DNA of 64,000 nucleotides from Rhizobium leguminosarum bv. viciae USDA 2370 (GTDB lineage: Bacteria; Pseudomonadota; Alphaproteobacteria; Rhizobiales; Rhizobiaceae). The translations under genes were made by a program, and so were the position numbers. The notes under the pieces were generated by a model. That model saw only the letters and a list, made by a program, of their open reading frames with translations, did no database searches and was not told the origin of the DNA. The stretch covers positions 186,001-250,000 of the forward strand of contig NZ_MRDL01000051.1 of NCBI RefSeq assembly GCF_002008365.1. The letters are read 5' to 3'. Of this stretch, positions 44,743 to 52,594 are shown piece by piece. Within the stretch, counting starts at the first letter, position 1. Each line of letters opens with the position of its first letter.

Positions 44743-45291
44743 ATGAAGAAGATTTACGCGGGTATTCTATTCTACACAGCCATATGCGGCACGGCCGCGG
44801 GTGACGATTTAATGCCGTTGCTTGAGGATCCGGCCGGAACCCTTGTAGGCGTGGGTGATGCTGTACTTGGAAACGGTCCAATAGATTTGATCCCAGGCGT
44901 AAAGGACGCACAGGACAAGTTCTTGACACAGGCAGCCGGGAACGGGGCAGAATTTGTCAATGGGCTTACCAGCGATGCAGGCACGGCGTTCCAACAAGCT
45001 CTTACCAATGGCGATAAGGCTTAGAAGGACGCGGCCCGAAACGCGATGAAGGCCGCCAACGATGCCGTGGATGCAGTTAAGGCAGCAGAAAAGTTTGTCG
45101 AGCGCCAACTGAAGGGATTGCCCACTATCCTTAGCGATTCCGAGAAGCGCGCGCGGGAAGGAAAGGTCATCGATGCGATCTGGCATGTAGGCATTGATCA
45201 AATGAAGAACACGAACAAGAATGCTGCCGAGCTTATTCCCCTGCGCAGCCGCCTCGAGCTTCCGCCTGAGTGCCTGTTCTTGCTCATATGA
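44743..45291 (+). pseudogene. Secreted helical protein with in-frame TAG and lost 3' end
   Basis: ATG 44743 gives a signal peptide (KKIYAGILFYTAICGTAAG) and an Ala/Gly/Asp-rich mature part, stopping at TAG 45022. In the same frame coding resumes at once (KDAARNAMKAANDAVDAVKA, then AEKFVERQLKGLPTIL) to about 45235, where it merges with antisense of the convergent zinc-finger gene. So it carries both a nonsense mutation and a 3' junction. The intact protein would be an exported, coil-forming protein of over 160 residues with no recognised family. Confidence 0.6.
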
Positions 45292-45447
45292 CTTATGCGG
45301 GAAATGCTCGAAGCACCACCAGCGGGTCGGCACGGCCGGGGATGGGCTGTTGCCCCAACCGCCCCATTCCTTGCATCCCTCTTCCTCGCAATAGTGGACA
45401 TACATTTGCGGCGCGTTCGTCAACGCCGGCTTATCGGTGTCGCTCAT
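44809..45447 (-). CDS. Small Cys-rich protein, 3' end replaced (last gene of the SOS operon)
   Basis: ATG 45447 follows GAGGGAAT and encodes MSDTDKPALTNAPQMYVHYC, then EEEGCKEWGGWG and WWCFEHFPHK. The spaced Cys and His suggest a small zinc-binding domain of about 65-70 residues, a type widespread in rhizobia. After about residue 72 the frame runs as antisense of the convergent pseudogene to 44809, so the native stop has been lost at a junction near 45235. The operon partner upstream ends 10 bases before it. Confidence 0.45.
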   Translation of the reverse strand: MSDTDKPALTNAPQMYVHYCEEEGCKEWGGWGNSPSPAVPTRWWCFEHFPHKSYEQEQALRRKLEAAAQGNKLGSILVRVLHLINAYMPDRIDDLSFPRALLGIAKDSGQSLQLALDKLFCCLNCIHGIVGGLHRVSGRVLLSLIAIGKSLLERRACIAGKPIDKFCPVPGCLCQELVLCVLYAWDQIYWTVSKYSITHAYKGSGRILKQRH

Positions 45448-45456
45448 ATTCCCTCG

Positions 45457-45702
45457 TCATCTCGGTATCTTTTTGGCCGCAAACTTGCAGCGGCCTCTGC
45501 CGCCGCACTTCGTGCACTTCAATTGCCGCTCTAGATCGTGCAGCAGCGCGTTCTTGCCGTACCGCCGTATCAGCGGCCGACGATCCATGACTGTATCCCT
45601 GAGGCAATCCGGGCACGCTGCCAGTAGAATATACCAGTTGGGGATATCCTCGATCGTGGCTGTCGGCCCTGGTCGTTCAAGAGGTCGTTGCCTGCGCACC
45701 AT
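45457..45702 (-). CDS. Small zinc-ribbon protein of the SOS operon
   Basis: An 81-residue basic protein with two Cys pairs (ACPDC, about residues 29-33, and CTKCGGRGRC, about 62-71) that would form one zinc ribbon. IEDIPNWYILLA before the first pair is a conserved look for rhizobial hypotheticals of this kind. It sits 24 bases after the SRAP gene and 9 before the next. DNA binding is plausible but not shown. Confidence 0.6.
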   Translation of the reverse strand: MVRRQRPLERPGPTATIEDIPNWYILLAACPDCLRDTVMDRRPLIRRYGKNALLHDLERQLKCTKCGGRGRCKFAAKKIPR

Positions 45703-45726
45703 GGCTTTTGCCCGCCAAAGCCCTCA

Positions 45727-46485
45727 TCACAGCAATAGCCTTGGTTCGGCATTGGCATCGGCCACTATCTCTGTCGCCGGTAAAAGTACGAGTTGATCAT
45801 TGCGGAGCGGTCGCTGCAGCTTGCTTGCCTCCTCCCAGGGAGCAGTGAGCCATGTCTCGAGCTCATCCTGGTTGGTGAGGATCGCCGGCATTGCCTTCTG
45901 ATGGATCGGCGCCACGATCGCGTTAGGCTCCGTCGTTAGGAACCCAAAAAGGTCTGCGGTTATCAACCCCTCCTTGATCTTCCGGACGCTCTGCCACTGC
46001 GGCACCCAAATTCCTGCGAAGAACATCAGCGGGCGGCTCGGATCGGCGGCGAACCATGCATTCGGCGTTCGTCCGCCCTCGGGCTTGCTTGCGGGATCGG
46101 GCTCGGCAAAACTTGTGAAGGGCACGACACAGCGAAACTCGGTGCCGTGCCAGCGCTTCCAGTGCTTGCTGGTGACGTTGCGGACATTGGTTGTCCCGCC
46201 ATCGGGCTCCATCTTCAGCAGCTCTTGAAAGTCGAATTGCTTGCCCTTTTTGCGCAGCGCGTCGGCACGCTTTTTTGCTGCCTGAAAAAGAGCCTGAGAT
46301 GAACTCGGTAGGCCCCAGCGGACCTGTGCCAATTCACGGCCGGCGGGGGTGTTGCGAACGATCGGCGCCATGCGGTCCGGCCAGATCTCTGCAGTCGGCT
46401 CCATGTTGCCGGTGCTGTCGATCATCGCTCGAGTAATTCCGCGGATAGCCTCCTGGTTACTCAGCATGCTGTAGAGATTGCACAC
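45727..46485 (-). CDS. SRAP (HMCES/YedK-like) abasic-site protein
   Basis: A 252-residue SOS-response-associated peptidase. With GTG 46485 as start (GGAGG five bases upstream), Met removal exposes Cys2 in (M)CNLYSM, the residue that forms a thiazolidine crosslink with abasic sites in single-stranded DNA. The catalytic Glu lies in CVVPFTSFAEP and His in PIHQKAMPAIL. The codons upstream are in frame without a stop, so an N-terminally extended form from 46806 is possible but would bury the essential Cys. Third from last in an operon with a LexA-box promoter. Confidence 0.88.
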   Translation of the reverse strand: MCNLYSMLSNQEAIRGITRAMIDSTGNMEPTAEIWPDRMAPIVRNTPAGRELAQVRWGLPSSSQALFQAAKKRADALRKKGKQFDFQELLKMEPDGGTTNVRNVTSKHWKRWHGTEFRCVVPFTSFAEPDPASKPEGGRTPNAWFAADPSRPLMFFAGIWVPQWQSVRKIKEGLITADLFGFLTTEPNAIVAPIHQKAMPAILTNQDELETWLTAPWEEASKLQRPLRNDQLVLLPATEIVADANAEPRLLL

Positions 46486-46806
46486 ATCGCCCTCCTTTGG
46501 CGTCCACGTGCCTTTTCGGCTGACTTGGTTCGTGTCGATGAATTGGCCGTTCCAGCGGTCCCTGAAATGGCGGGCAGCTTCGCGGCTGCTGAAGCAAAAG
46601 ACAAGATAGTCATCCGCTTCGATCGAAGCCCCATAGCTTTTTGAGCCGCCTTCAATGGCTAGCGCCGAGGTGATCACCGCACCCCGCTCGTGAAGGGGAT
46701 ACGCCTTTTCTCCAGTCTGATAATTTCCCCACCAGATTATGACATGGTGCGGCAGGTGGCTGTCGAGCCTCCAGCGCGCAAGCGGATTCTCGCGTCGAGA
46801 TGCCAT
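46486..46806 (-). CDS. Small protein running in frame into SRAP with no stop
   Basis: ATG 46806 lies 3 bases after the stop of the zinc-finger gene and encodes about 107 residues (MASRRENPLARWRLDSHLPH, then IIWWGNYQTGEKAYPLHERG; later DYLVFCFSSREAARHFRDRW) before reaching the SRAP start GTG in the same frame. No stop separates them. Either this is a separate gene whose stop was lost, giving a fusion with SRAP, or translation restarts at the GTG thanks to its strong ribosome site. Function of the module unknown. Confidence 0.55.
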
Positions 46807-46808
46807 TT

Positions 46809-47123
46809 CTATAGGGTCCCGTCTTCCCAGATGGGCATTTGGACCGTCTTCACCCTGACCAGTTTCCGAACCACGAGCGTGCCGTAGTCGGATCCCTCCA
46901 GTTGCTGCACTTTCACGTTGATATAGTCTCCGCTTCGGCAGGGTTCGCACCGAAATCGAACGCGAGCGAGGCTGGTGTCTCGTCGAAATTTGAGGATGTC
47001 TCGCGGTCGATAGCGGTGGGTCGTGCGACATAGTTGGCACGTCACGACCAGTAGCTGGTCGGCATAGTCCGCCTGGCTGAGCGTCCAGCCACGCAGCTTT
47101 TTGTCGTAATTCATCTCGGGCAT
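46809..47123 (-). CDS. Zinc-finger-like protein of the SOS operon
   Basis: A 104-residue protein with CQLC (about residues 27-30) and CEPC (about 57-60) spaced as in a zinc ribbon, within TCQLCRTTHRYRPRDILKFR and VRFRCEPCRSGDYINVKVQQ. GWTLSQADYADQLLVV at the N-terminus may be an extra strand pair. Located between the 44-residue gene and the SRAP unit. A DNA-repair role is suggested only by the operon. Confidence 0.65.
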   Translation of the reverse strand: MPEMNYDKKLRGWTLSQADYADQLLVVTCQLCRTTHRYRPRDILKFRRDTSLARVRFRCEPCRSGDYINVKVQQLEGSDYGTLVVRKLVRVKTVQMPIWEDGTL

Positions 47124-47187
47124 TGTCAGTCTCGATCGTAGCTCGGCCGCCAGCCGCGTGTCATGCCTCGGCCCATAGCGCCTTCTG

Positions 47188-47322
47188 TCAGTGCCAGTGC
47201 CGGCGAAGGTGGCGGATATCCTGAAGCAGAGTGCCGATCGCGGCCTGCATATCGCCTTTGTGATAGGCGACAACCTCGGCAAGCTCGTCGTCTACCTGTC
47301 TTGCATTTCCTCCCGGTTTCAT
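47188..47322 (-). CDS. 44-residue protein, short member of a rhizobial family
   Basis: Starting at ATG 47322 the peptide reads MKPGGNARQVDDELAEVVAY, then HKGDMQAAIGTLLQDIRHLR. The pattern ELxxVVxxHKGDxxAAxxTLLxDxRHLR matches a small rhizobial family I recall as 60-70 residues, so this copy is probably shortened at the C-terminus. It starts 9 bases after the upstream gene's stop. No function known. Confidence 0.6.
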   Translation of the reverse strand: MKPGGNARQVDDELAEVVAYHKGDMQAAIGTLLQDIRHLRRHWH

Positions 47323-47330
47323 GACTGCAC

Positions 47331-47729
47331 TCAACGAATGTGCCCCTCCATTCGGAGATATTCGGATAACGTCGCTATGGCTTTTTCAACATCCTCGGTG
47401 CAGGAAAACCTGAATGGCCTAGTGGCCACGTCGACAAGGATCGGATCACGGGTCTCAGGGTCGGAGCCTGCTATTTCAACGGTCAGATAGATGCCGCAGG
47501 CCTCTCCGGCACCTTCATCGATCGCCATTTGAACACCTCCCAAACTGCAATCGGTCGGTACATCGATGAGATGGGTCTTGAAAAATCTCACGCCGCGACT
47601 GCCCGCCACGGCCTCGAGCAGGCTTTCGTGAACCTCGGAGACGTCGATCTCCGTCTCTGGCGGCCACATCACGCCGTCTGGAACCCACTCGTCATCTTCC
47701 ACGGCTTCGCCGATCGGCTGCTCGCGCAT
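47331..47729 (-). CDS. Conserved hypothetical protein, first gene of the SOS operon
   Basis: A 132-residue acidic protein (REQPIGEAVEDDEWVPDGVM at the start; FRFSCTEDVEKAIATLSEYL near the end). The C-terminal part looks like a small alpha/beta domain. No recognised family. It is the first gene after the LexA-box promoter and leads an operon of small zinc-finger proteins and SRAP. Confidence 0.6.
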   Translation of the reverse strand: MREQPIGEAVEDDEWVPDGVMWPPETEIDVSEVHESLLEAVAGSRGVRFFKTHLIDVPTDCSLGGVQMAIDEGAGEACGIYLTVEIAGSDPETRDPILVDVATRPFRFSCTEDVEKAIATLSEYLRMEGHIR

Positions 47730-47778
47730 ATCCGTTCTCCATATTTTCGGTTTTCAGATTGGCGGCCGCCTCGCCGAT

Positions 47779-47813
47779 GTTCTTATTATGTTCGCATCGA
47801 TGGCGGAGTCAAT
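47779..47813 (-). promoter_or_regulatory. LexA-box promoter of the SRAP operon
   Basis: On the plus strand GTTC-TTATTAT-GTTC (47779-47793) is an exact GTTC-N7-GTTC, the alpha-proteobacterial LexA box. On the minus strand a promoter overlaps it: TTGACT near 47813, spacer of 16-17, then CATAAT within the box, so LexA would cover the -10 element. The first gene starts 50 bases downstream. Sequence match is exact; regulation is inferred from the known LexA consensus. Confidence 0.75.
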
Positions 47814-47863
47814 AATCAATCTGGGTCAATTGCTTTTTCGGACGTTGCTGATGAAGTGGCGGC

Positions 47864-47971
47864 ATGACCAAGCCACCTCGCATGCCTCCAAAACCGCTGC
47901 CGCACGAAGGTGCGCTGCAAGTCTGGCGAAACCGCAGACACAAAAAAAGCCCCACTACGGAGCGGGGCTAA
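47864..47971 (+). pseudogene. Remnant of a ligD-like 5' end with its promoter region
   Basis: ATG 47864 gives MTKPPRMPPKPLPHEGAL, like the LigD start at 50881 (MTKPSRKTSKPLLGEADAPL), then runs out at 47971. The 58 bases before each ATG also align (GAGTCAATAAT, AATCT and GTCAATTGCTTTTT at the same spacing). This is therefore a duplicated 5' region of the ligase locus whose coding part has been lost. Confidence 0.65.
47942..47969 (-). terminator. Orphan minus-strand terminator
   Basis: On the minus strand AGCCCC, 10-base loop, GGGGCT, then seven T. No minus-strand gene is recognisable between here and 48333, so the transcript it ends is unknown; it may be a relic or close a small RNA. Bases 47972-48333 show no other supported feature. 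Confidence 0.55.
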
Positions 47972-48333
47972 GGTTGAGGTGGGTCGCATCGCGAAGTGTA
48001 ACGAATCTCCGCACGGCCCGAAGGTTTTACGATCAACGGAGCATATTGTTCCCGTGCCGACAGATTTTTTTGAGTTCGTTTCCCTGTTTCGGGCTCCACG
48101 TCGTAGCGAAGCCTTTCTTTCAGTTGAAGAGCGTTATCGACCACCTGCCGGCCGAGCTAGTAGATTTACGCGATCGCCGGCCGGGAGAAGAGCGGGAACT
48201 GGCCGCCCATGATGAAAATCACGATTTTTCAAACGGGCTTAACCAAAAGTGTTCTGTCGCTCCTGCAATGCCTCTCTGGACGTTTTCTAACGCCGTGCCA
48301 TGTGTGTCGAACAGGCAATTATAGGAGTGACAG

Positions 48334-48960
48334 ATGGAGGGTGGCAGCTTGACAGCCATTACGATCGCGATCGTGGACGACCACCCACTTTTTCGAGAGG
48401 GCGTGAGCCGCAGTCTGTCTGAAATCAAGGATTTCGTCGTTGTCGGCGAAGGGGCAAGCGCAGATGATGCGGTCACGCTGGCGGCGTCCCATATGCCTGA
48501 CGTCCTTCTCCTCGATGTGTCCATGCCGGGAGGAGGGATCGGTGCAATTTCCGAGATCTTGGTGCGAAGCCCGCAGACAAATGTCTTGATGCTGACGGCC
48601 TCGGAGGAAGTCGACGCCCTAATGGTGGTCATGCGACGAGGCGCAGCCGGATACCTCGTCAAGGGTATTGGATCACGCGGACTTGCTGAGGCTATTCGAA
48701 CGGTCGCTGGAGGCTCGAGGTACATCTCGCCGACCATGCGCGCCAAGGTCGAACAAAGTCTTCTCGACAGACCGGCTTCACTCACTCCCCGCGAAACAGA
48801 GGTGATGGAACTGGTCGCCGAAGGACTTACCAACAAGCATATCGCGCGCCGCCTGGACCTCCAGGAGAAAACGGTCAAGCATCACATGACCGAAATATTG
48901 TCGAAGATTGGCGCCAGCAATCGGACGGAAGCAGCAATCAGATGGCGCCAGGGCACCTAG
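48334..48960 (+). CDS. NarL/FixJ-type LuxR response regulator
   Basis: A 208-residue response regulator. Receiver: IAIVDDHPLFREGV, phospho-Asp in LLLDVSMPGGG, MLTAS and YLVKG. LuxR HTH at residues 148-205 (LTPRETEVMELVAEGLTNKH, then IARRLDLQEKTVKHHMTEIL). The start could also be at the internal ITIAIVDD region. No kinase gene is adjacent. A terminator follows at 49025-49050. Confidence 0.87.
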   Translation: MEGGSLTAITIAIVDDHPLFREGVSRSLSEIKDFVVVGEGASADDAVTLAASHMPDVLLLDVSMPGGGIGAISEILVRSPQTNVLMLTASEEVDALMVVMRRGAAGYLVKGIGSRGLAEAIRTVAGGSRYISPTMRAKVEQSLLDRPASLTPRETEVMELVAEGLTNKHIARRLDLQEKTVKHHMTEILSKIGASNRTEAAIRWRQGT

Positions 48961-49024
48961 CGCAGCGCTGAAGATTGGCTCATCACTTGTCGAGATCCTA
49001 TAAGCTGCAGACGTTCGCAATCCT

Positions 49025-49050
49025 GCCCCGTATCTTCTGCGGGGCTTTTT
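49025..49050 (+). terminator. Rho-independent terminator after the LuxR regulator
   Basis: GCCCCG (49025-49030), 9-base loop, CGGGGC (49040-49045), then TTTTT. Confidence 0.75.
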
Positions 49051-49082
49051 GTCATGTTGGCGCGAAACCGGTTCAGGCAGGG

Positions 49083-50021
49083 CTATCGAGAGCTTTCCAA
49101 GCGGCGATCGCCGCGCAGAAGGTTCAGCCAGGCCCCCGACACTTTCTCCCCGCCTTTGCCCCCGATATGGCAATCGTCGTAGCGGTCTTCTCCATCGAGC
49201 AACGCGTCATAATTTACGCCCTCTCGGATACCGTGGCCGCTTTTTGACAGGACCCGTTGCGCCCGTTCGATCGGATTATCTGGAATATGCTCCTTGAAGC
49301 CGCCGTTGCTCGGTTCGAGGCATTTCGATGCGATCGAAATGTAAACGGGTGCTTCGACGCCGTGCTGACGCAACGTGTCGACCATCGACATGAAATGTTC
49401 CTGATAGGCCTCCGCACTGGTGCCCATGACGAGGTCCTTCTCTCCTTGCACCCAGAGGACGCTCGTTATCCGATAGCCGGAATCCTGAATCTGTTTCATT
49501 GTGTCGACCAGCACAGGATTGAGGTCACCGCCTGTCGCCCATCGTGCAACCTCGGATCCGGAATATGCGAGAGGTGCGAGGATGACGCTGTCATTTTGTC
49601 CCGATGCGATCAAATTGTTCCCAAGAAGCGTCCAGTACTCTCCCTTTGTATCGGTCGATCCAAGAAGTGGCGACGCCGCGATGAAGCACCGTTTGTCAAA
49701 GGCGTTTACAACGCGGGCGCCATAATTTGACGTGTGCCGTTGTCCACCGTCGTTGGCCGCGTTCGATTGACCAAGAATGAGTAGGACAGCAGTTCGGTCA
49801 GTTTGAGTGGGGCAGGTCGCAGGCGTTTTTGATTCATCCCCGATGAGTCGTCCCTTGTTGTCGAAAGTATAACGGCTTGGAGCCGCCGGCTTCTCTCCGC
49901 CCACCATTTTCCTCAGCGCGGAAAGCTGTGGCCAAGGAAAGATCTCATGTCTCGCACTCACGCCGCCGAGAAAGTAGATGGCGATCAAGGCGGCGAGGCC
50001 GACTGCCATTGTTTTCCGCAT
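49083..50021 (-). CDS. SGNH-type sialate O-acetylesterase-like protein
   Basis: A 312-residue exported protein: one hydrophobic N-terminal segment (TMAVGLAALIAIYFLGGVSA), then a hydrolase of the PF03629 type. Block I LLILGQSNAAND has the nucleophile Ser, block III VLWVQGEKD, and block V DDCHIGGKG the Asp/His pair. It may remove acetyl groups from a polysaccharide at the cell surface. ATG 50021 follows AAAGGTAACGAC. Several Cys suggest periplasmic disulfides. Alone in its unit. Confidence 0.75.
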   Translation of the reverse strand: MRKTMAVGLAALIAIYFLGGVSARHEIFPWPQLSALRKMVGGEKPAAPSRYTFDNKGRLIGDESKTPATCPTQTDRTAVLLILGQSNAANDGGQRHTSNYGARVVNAFDKRCFIAASPLLGSTDTKGEYWTLLGNNLIASGQNDSVILAPLAYSGSEVARWATGGDLNPVLVDTMKQIQDSGYRITSVLWVQGEKDLVMGTSAEAYQEHFMSMVDTLRQHGVEAPVYISIASKCLEPSNGGFKEHIPDNPIERAQRVLSKSGHGIREGVNYDALLDGEDRYDDCHIGGKGGEKVSGAWLNLLRGDRRLESSR

Positions 50022-50298
50022 GTCGTTACCTTTCAAACACAGCGTCATCAGGGAGGTTCTGACTGGAGTTGGGCAACATGCTCGAACCTCCCTGACGTCC
50101 TTGCAAGGATCGGGAGCCTGACAGCCTGACATCCTTGCAAAGATCAGGAAGATCTAAGCCGGATCGAACCGAGAGAAAGGCGGACTTAAGTCGGACAGGC
50201 GACCTCGGGACCTGCAGCACATATCTGGTTTGAAGCAAGGTGAAGGTCCGTGGAGGATTAGCCTACCGTCGATGTGACGCTTTTAGCTTTCCGTAGTG

Positions 50299-50540
50299 CT
50301 ACTCAACCCTCCGGCATGCCTCTCGCGACGTTGCCTCCCATTCGCTGTGAGGAACGATATGTTCTCGTACCCATGGGACGTGGGTTGCGTTCCACTTCCA
50401 CATACCACCTTGCCGTGGCTCGTCTGGTCTAGCTGGATTCGGCCGAACGACTGTTCGCCATCGAACCCCGTAAAGTCCTGATGTCCTTCTCCTGGCCAAG
50501 TTCCGCGCCATTTGTATCTTGGCTGATATTGATCTGACAC
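50299..50540 (-). pseudogene. Small conserved gene with a one-base frameshift
   Basis: GTG 50540 (GAGG upstream) opens SDQYQPRYKWRGTWPGEGHQ and continues through QSFGRIQLDQTSHGK near 50412. Coding then shifts frame: GGMWKWNATHVPWVREHIVP, ending at 50299 after ATSREACRRVE. A single missing base after the AAG codon explains it. The joined product of about 80 residues looks like a real conserved rhizobial protein with a Trp-rich core; the unshifted reading to 50283 has random composition. Confidence 0.65.
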
Positions 50541-50557
50541 CGGGTAGCCTCATCGAA

Positions 50558-50704
50558 TTAGCAGCCGAGCTGGGCTTCCGCCCATATCATCTCGATGAAC
50601 TCGGCGCTGGTCATGATCCTGGTTTCGTGGAAACCAAATTCACTGACGAAGGTGACCGCCCAGAGCGCACTGTCGACCTGAACTGCCATATGGAATGATC
50701 TCAT
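50558..50704 (-). CDS. 48-residue small protein divergent from ligD
   Basis: ATG 50704 has an excellent AAGGAGG site and encodes MRSFHMAVQVDSALWAVTFV, then SEFGFHETRIMTSAEFIEMI. It is divergent from the ligase and uses the second copy of the promoter block seen at the SRAP operon. No family known to me. ATG 50761 upstream lacks a ribosome site. Confidence 0.6.
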   Translation of the reverse strand: MRSFHMAVQVDSALWAVTFVSEFGFHETRIMTSAEFIEMIWAEAQLGC

Positions 50705-50796
50705 AGTTGCCTCCTTTTTTCGAAGAAGACAGCACGGCAGTCGAGACGTGTCGACTCGCAAAACTGCGGGTCACCCATCGGCGACCGTCCAGGGAT

Positions 50797-50880
50797 GTTG
50801 CTAGATGTTCTCGCCGGCAGACGAGTCAATAATGAATCTTAGTCAATTGCTTTTTAAGGTGTGGCTGCTGAACTGCAGTC
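50797..50880. promoter_or_regulatory. Divergent ligD promoter region, copy of the SRAP-operon promoter
   Basis: GAGTCAATAAT (50823-50833), AATCT and GTCAATTGCTTTTT recur at 47806 with identical spacing to the start codon (58 bases). On the minus strand TTGACT, spacer and CATCTA mirror the SOS promoter at 47779-47813, but the LexA box has decayed to GAAC-N6-CAAC. So the divergent promoter is shared in origin, while strict LexA control may have been lost here. Confidence 0.6.
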
Positions 50881-51930
50881 ATGACAAAGCCGTCCCGCAA
50901 GACTTCCAAGCCGCTGCTCGGTGAAGCCGATGCGCCGCTCCGCAGTCGCCCACGTCGGCGCCGAGATCCCGCGCAGCCGAACCTTCCCCTCGACCCCATG
51001 CCGGATCGCATAGATCCTTGCCTTGCTCTCCTCAAGCCGAAGCCGCCCAAAGGGCCGCATTGGGCTTTCGAGGTGAAATGGGATGGCTATCGCCTGGCAG
51101 TCCACATCGCGCCGTCCGGAGTGCGAATCCTGACGCGCGGCGGCCATGACTGGACCGATCGCTTCCCTGCCATTGCCACCGAGGCAAGACGCCTTGCCGT
51201 GGCGACGGCAATACTGGACGGCGAAGCGGTCGTGTTTGACGAGCATGGCCGATCGGACTTTGGCAGGCTTCAGCAGTCGCTCGGCGGCCGCGGCGGCAAG
51301 AGAATGTCCCGCGAAGCGGTCTTGATGGCGTTCGACCTGCTCTATTTCGACGGGCGGGACCTTACCGGAACCGAGCTTTTCGCACGGCGCCATCTCCTCG
51401 AGGGGCTGGTACCGGCCAGCGGCGAGGAGGCCATCCGATTATCCGAGGAGATCGACGCGGATGGTGACGTGCTTTTGCGCATAGCCTGCGAGCATGGGCT
51501 CGAAGGGATCATCGCCAAAGACCGCAACAGCGCCTACCGAAGTGGGCGCGGCGGCTCATGGCTGAAAATCAAATGCGTACAGAGCGACGGCTTCCTGATC
51601 GTTGGATTTGAGAAGTCGACAGCATCCTTTGGCGGCATCGGCCGGCTGCTGCTCGCCGCGCGCAAGGGAAGCGATCTGGTCTATGTCGGGGGAGTTGGAA
51701 CCGGCTTTAACGAACGTTCCGCGAGTGAGCTCCGGGAGCAGATGGACAAGCTGATTATTGGCAAGTCCGCGGTCGATACCGGCAGGAAGCGAAATGCAGT
51801 CTTTATCCGTCCGGAGCTTGTTGCTGAGATCGAATATCGAGCTTGGACGGATGATGGAAAGCTGCGGCATGCGTCTTATAAAGGATTGCGTGAGGTGCCC
51901 GACAACGCGGCAGTTTACGAAATCGAGTAG
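50881..51930 (+). CDS. ligD: ATP-dependent DNA ligase (LigD ligase domain)
   Basis: A 349-residue stand-alone ligase of the LigD family. The adenylated Lys is in FEVKWDGYR (Lys 66); other motifs are AILDGEAVVFDEHG, MAFDLLYFDG, EGIIAKDRNSAYRSGR and WLKIKC, followed by the OB domain. It lacks the polymerase and phosphoesterase modules of full LigD, like the accessory LigD copies of Sinorhizobium. It seals breaks in Ku-dependent end joining; no ku gene lies in this window. The 5' region is shared with the SOS operon. Confidence 0.88.
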   Translation: MTKPSRKTSKPLLGEADAPLRSRPRRRRDPAQPNLPLDPMPDRIDPCLALLKPKPPKGPHWAFEVKWDGYRLAVHIAPSGVRILTRGGHDWTDRFPAIATEARRLAVATAILDGEAVVFDEHGRSDFGRLQQSLGGRGGKRMSREAVLMAFDLLYFDGRDLTGTELFARRHLLEGLVPASGEEAIRLSEEIDADGDVLLRIACEHGLEGIIAKDRNSAYRSGRGGSWLKIKCVQSDGFLIVGFEKSTASFGGIGRLLLAARKGSDLVYVGGVGTGFNERSASELREQMDKLIIGKSAVDTGRKRNAVFIRPELVAEIEYRAWTDDGKLRHASYKGLREVPDNAAVYEIE

Positions 51931-52012
51931 AGGCGTTTCAAGTACGTTCAGCAAACGGCTAGCGTGGCATCACCAAGTTCCGCGTCCGATCACGCTGGGG
52001 CTAGCCTGCTAG

Positions 52013-52407
52013 TCACCTTTTCGACCAGGCCATCACTGGGCGCTCCAGCATTACCCACGATGCCAAAGCCATTAGCGTGGATAACGATCCAACGACAACC
52101 GTTGTAAACGGGCCACACACGAAGAGGTTCTGCCAAAATGGTCGCTCAATCTAAGAAGAACCGCCCAGACTGGAAGATAGTATAGATAGGCGCCGTAGCT
52201 GATCCTGCCCAAGCCGCTTAGAGATTTGTTCGCCAGGATCTTGAAAAGCTGCCCTTTTGAAGCCACAGCCACAAAACATCGCCAGAGGCTACCTCCGCTA
52301 TGTTCCGATCGGCTCGAAAATAAGACCCGAGCCCGACGGAAAACACCCGAATTGAGGTAGCGCCACCGATCTCCGCCAAACGTCAGGGGAAGGCCGGGGT
52401 GCGCCAA
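52013..52407 (-). pseudogene. Frameshifted C-terminal remnant of an acyltransferase-3 (OafA-like) gene
   Basis: One frame gives LSGLGRISYGAYLYYLPVWA (the last helices of acyltransferase-3 proteins) up to SDHFG; the proper continuation lies in another frame as LFVCGPFTTVVVGSLSTLMA, then LASWVMLERPVMAWSKR and a stop at 52013. The shift maps to a run of T at about 52132-52140, one base short. The 5' part of the gene is absent or unrecognisable above 52407. Membrane O-acyltransferases of this class decorate surface sugars. Confidence 0.65.
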
Positions 52408-52594
52408 CTCTGATCATTGGACACCGAACGTCGAAGTTGATCTGCATACTCGATATTAACCTTTTGTTGTACTTGTCGCATGATGCCACTCTACATTAGT
52501 TAATGCGAATTCTATGCTAGCATCGCCTGATGTTGGCAAAGGGAAGGTTCGGGCCATCGAGAGGCCGAAAGCATTGAAACGGGGGTATGCCGAT

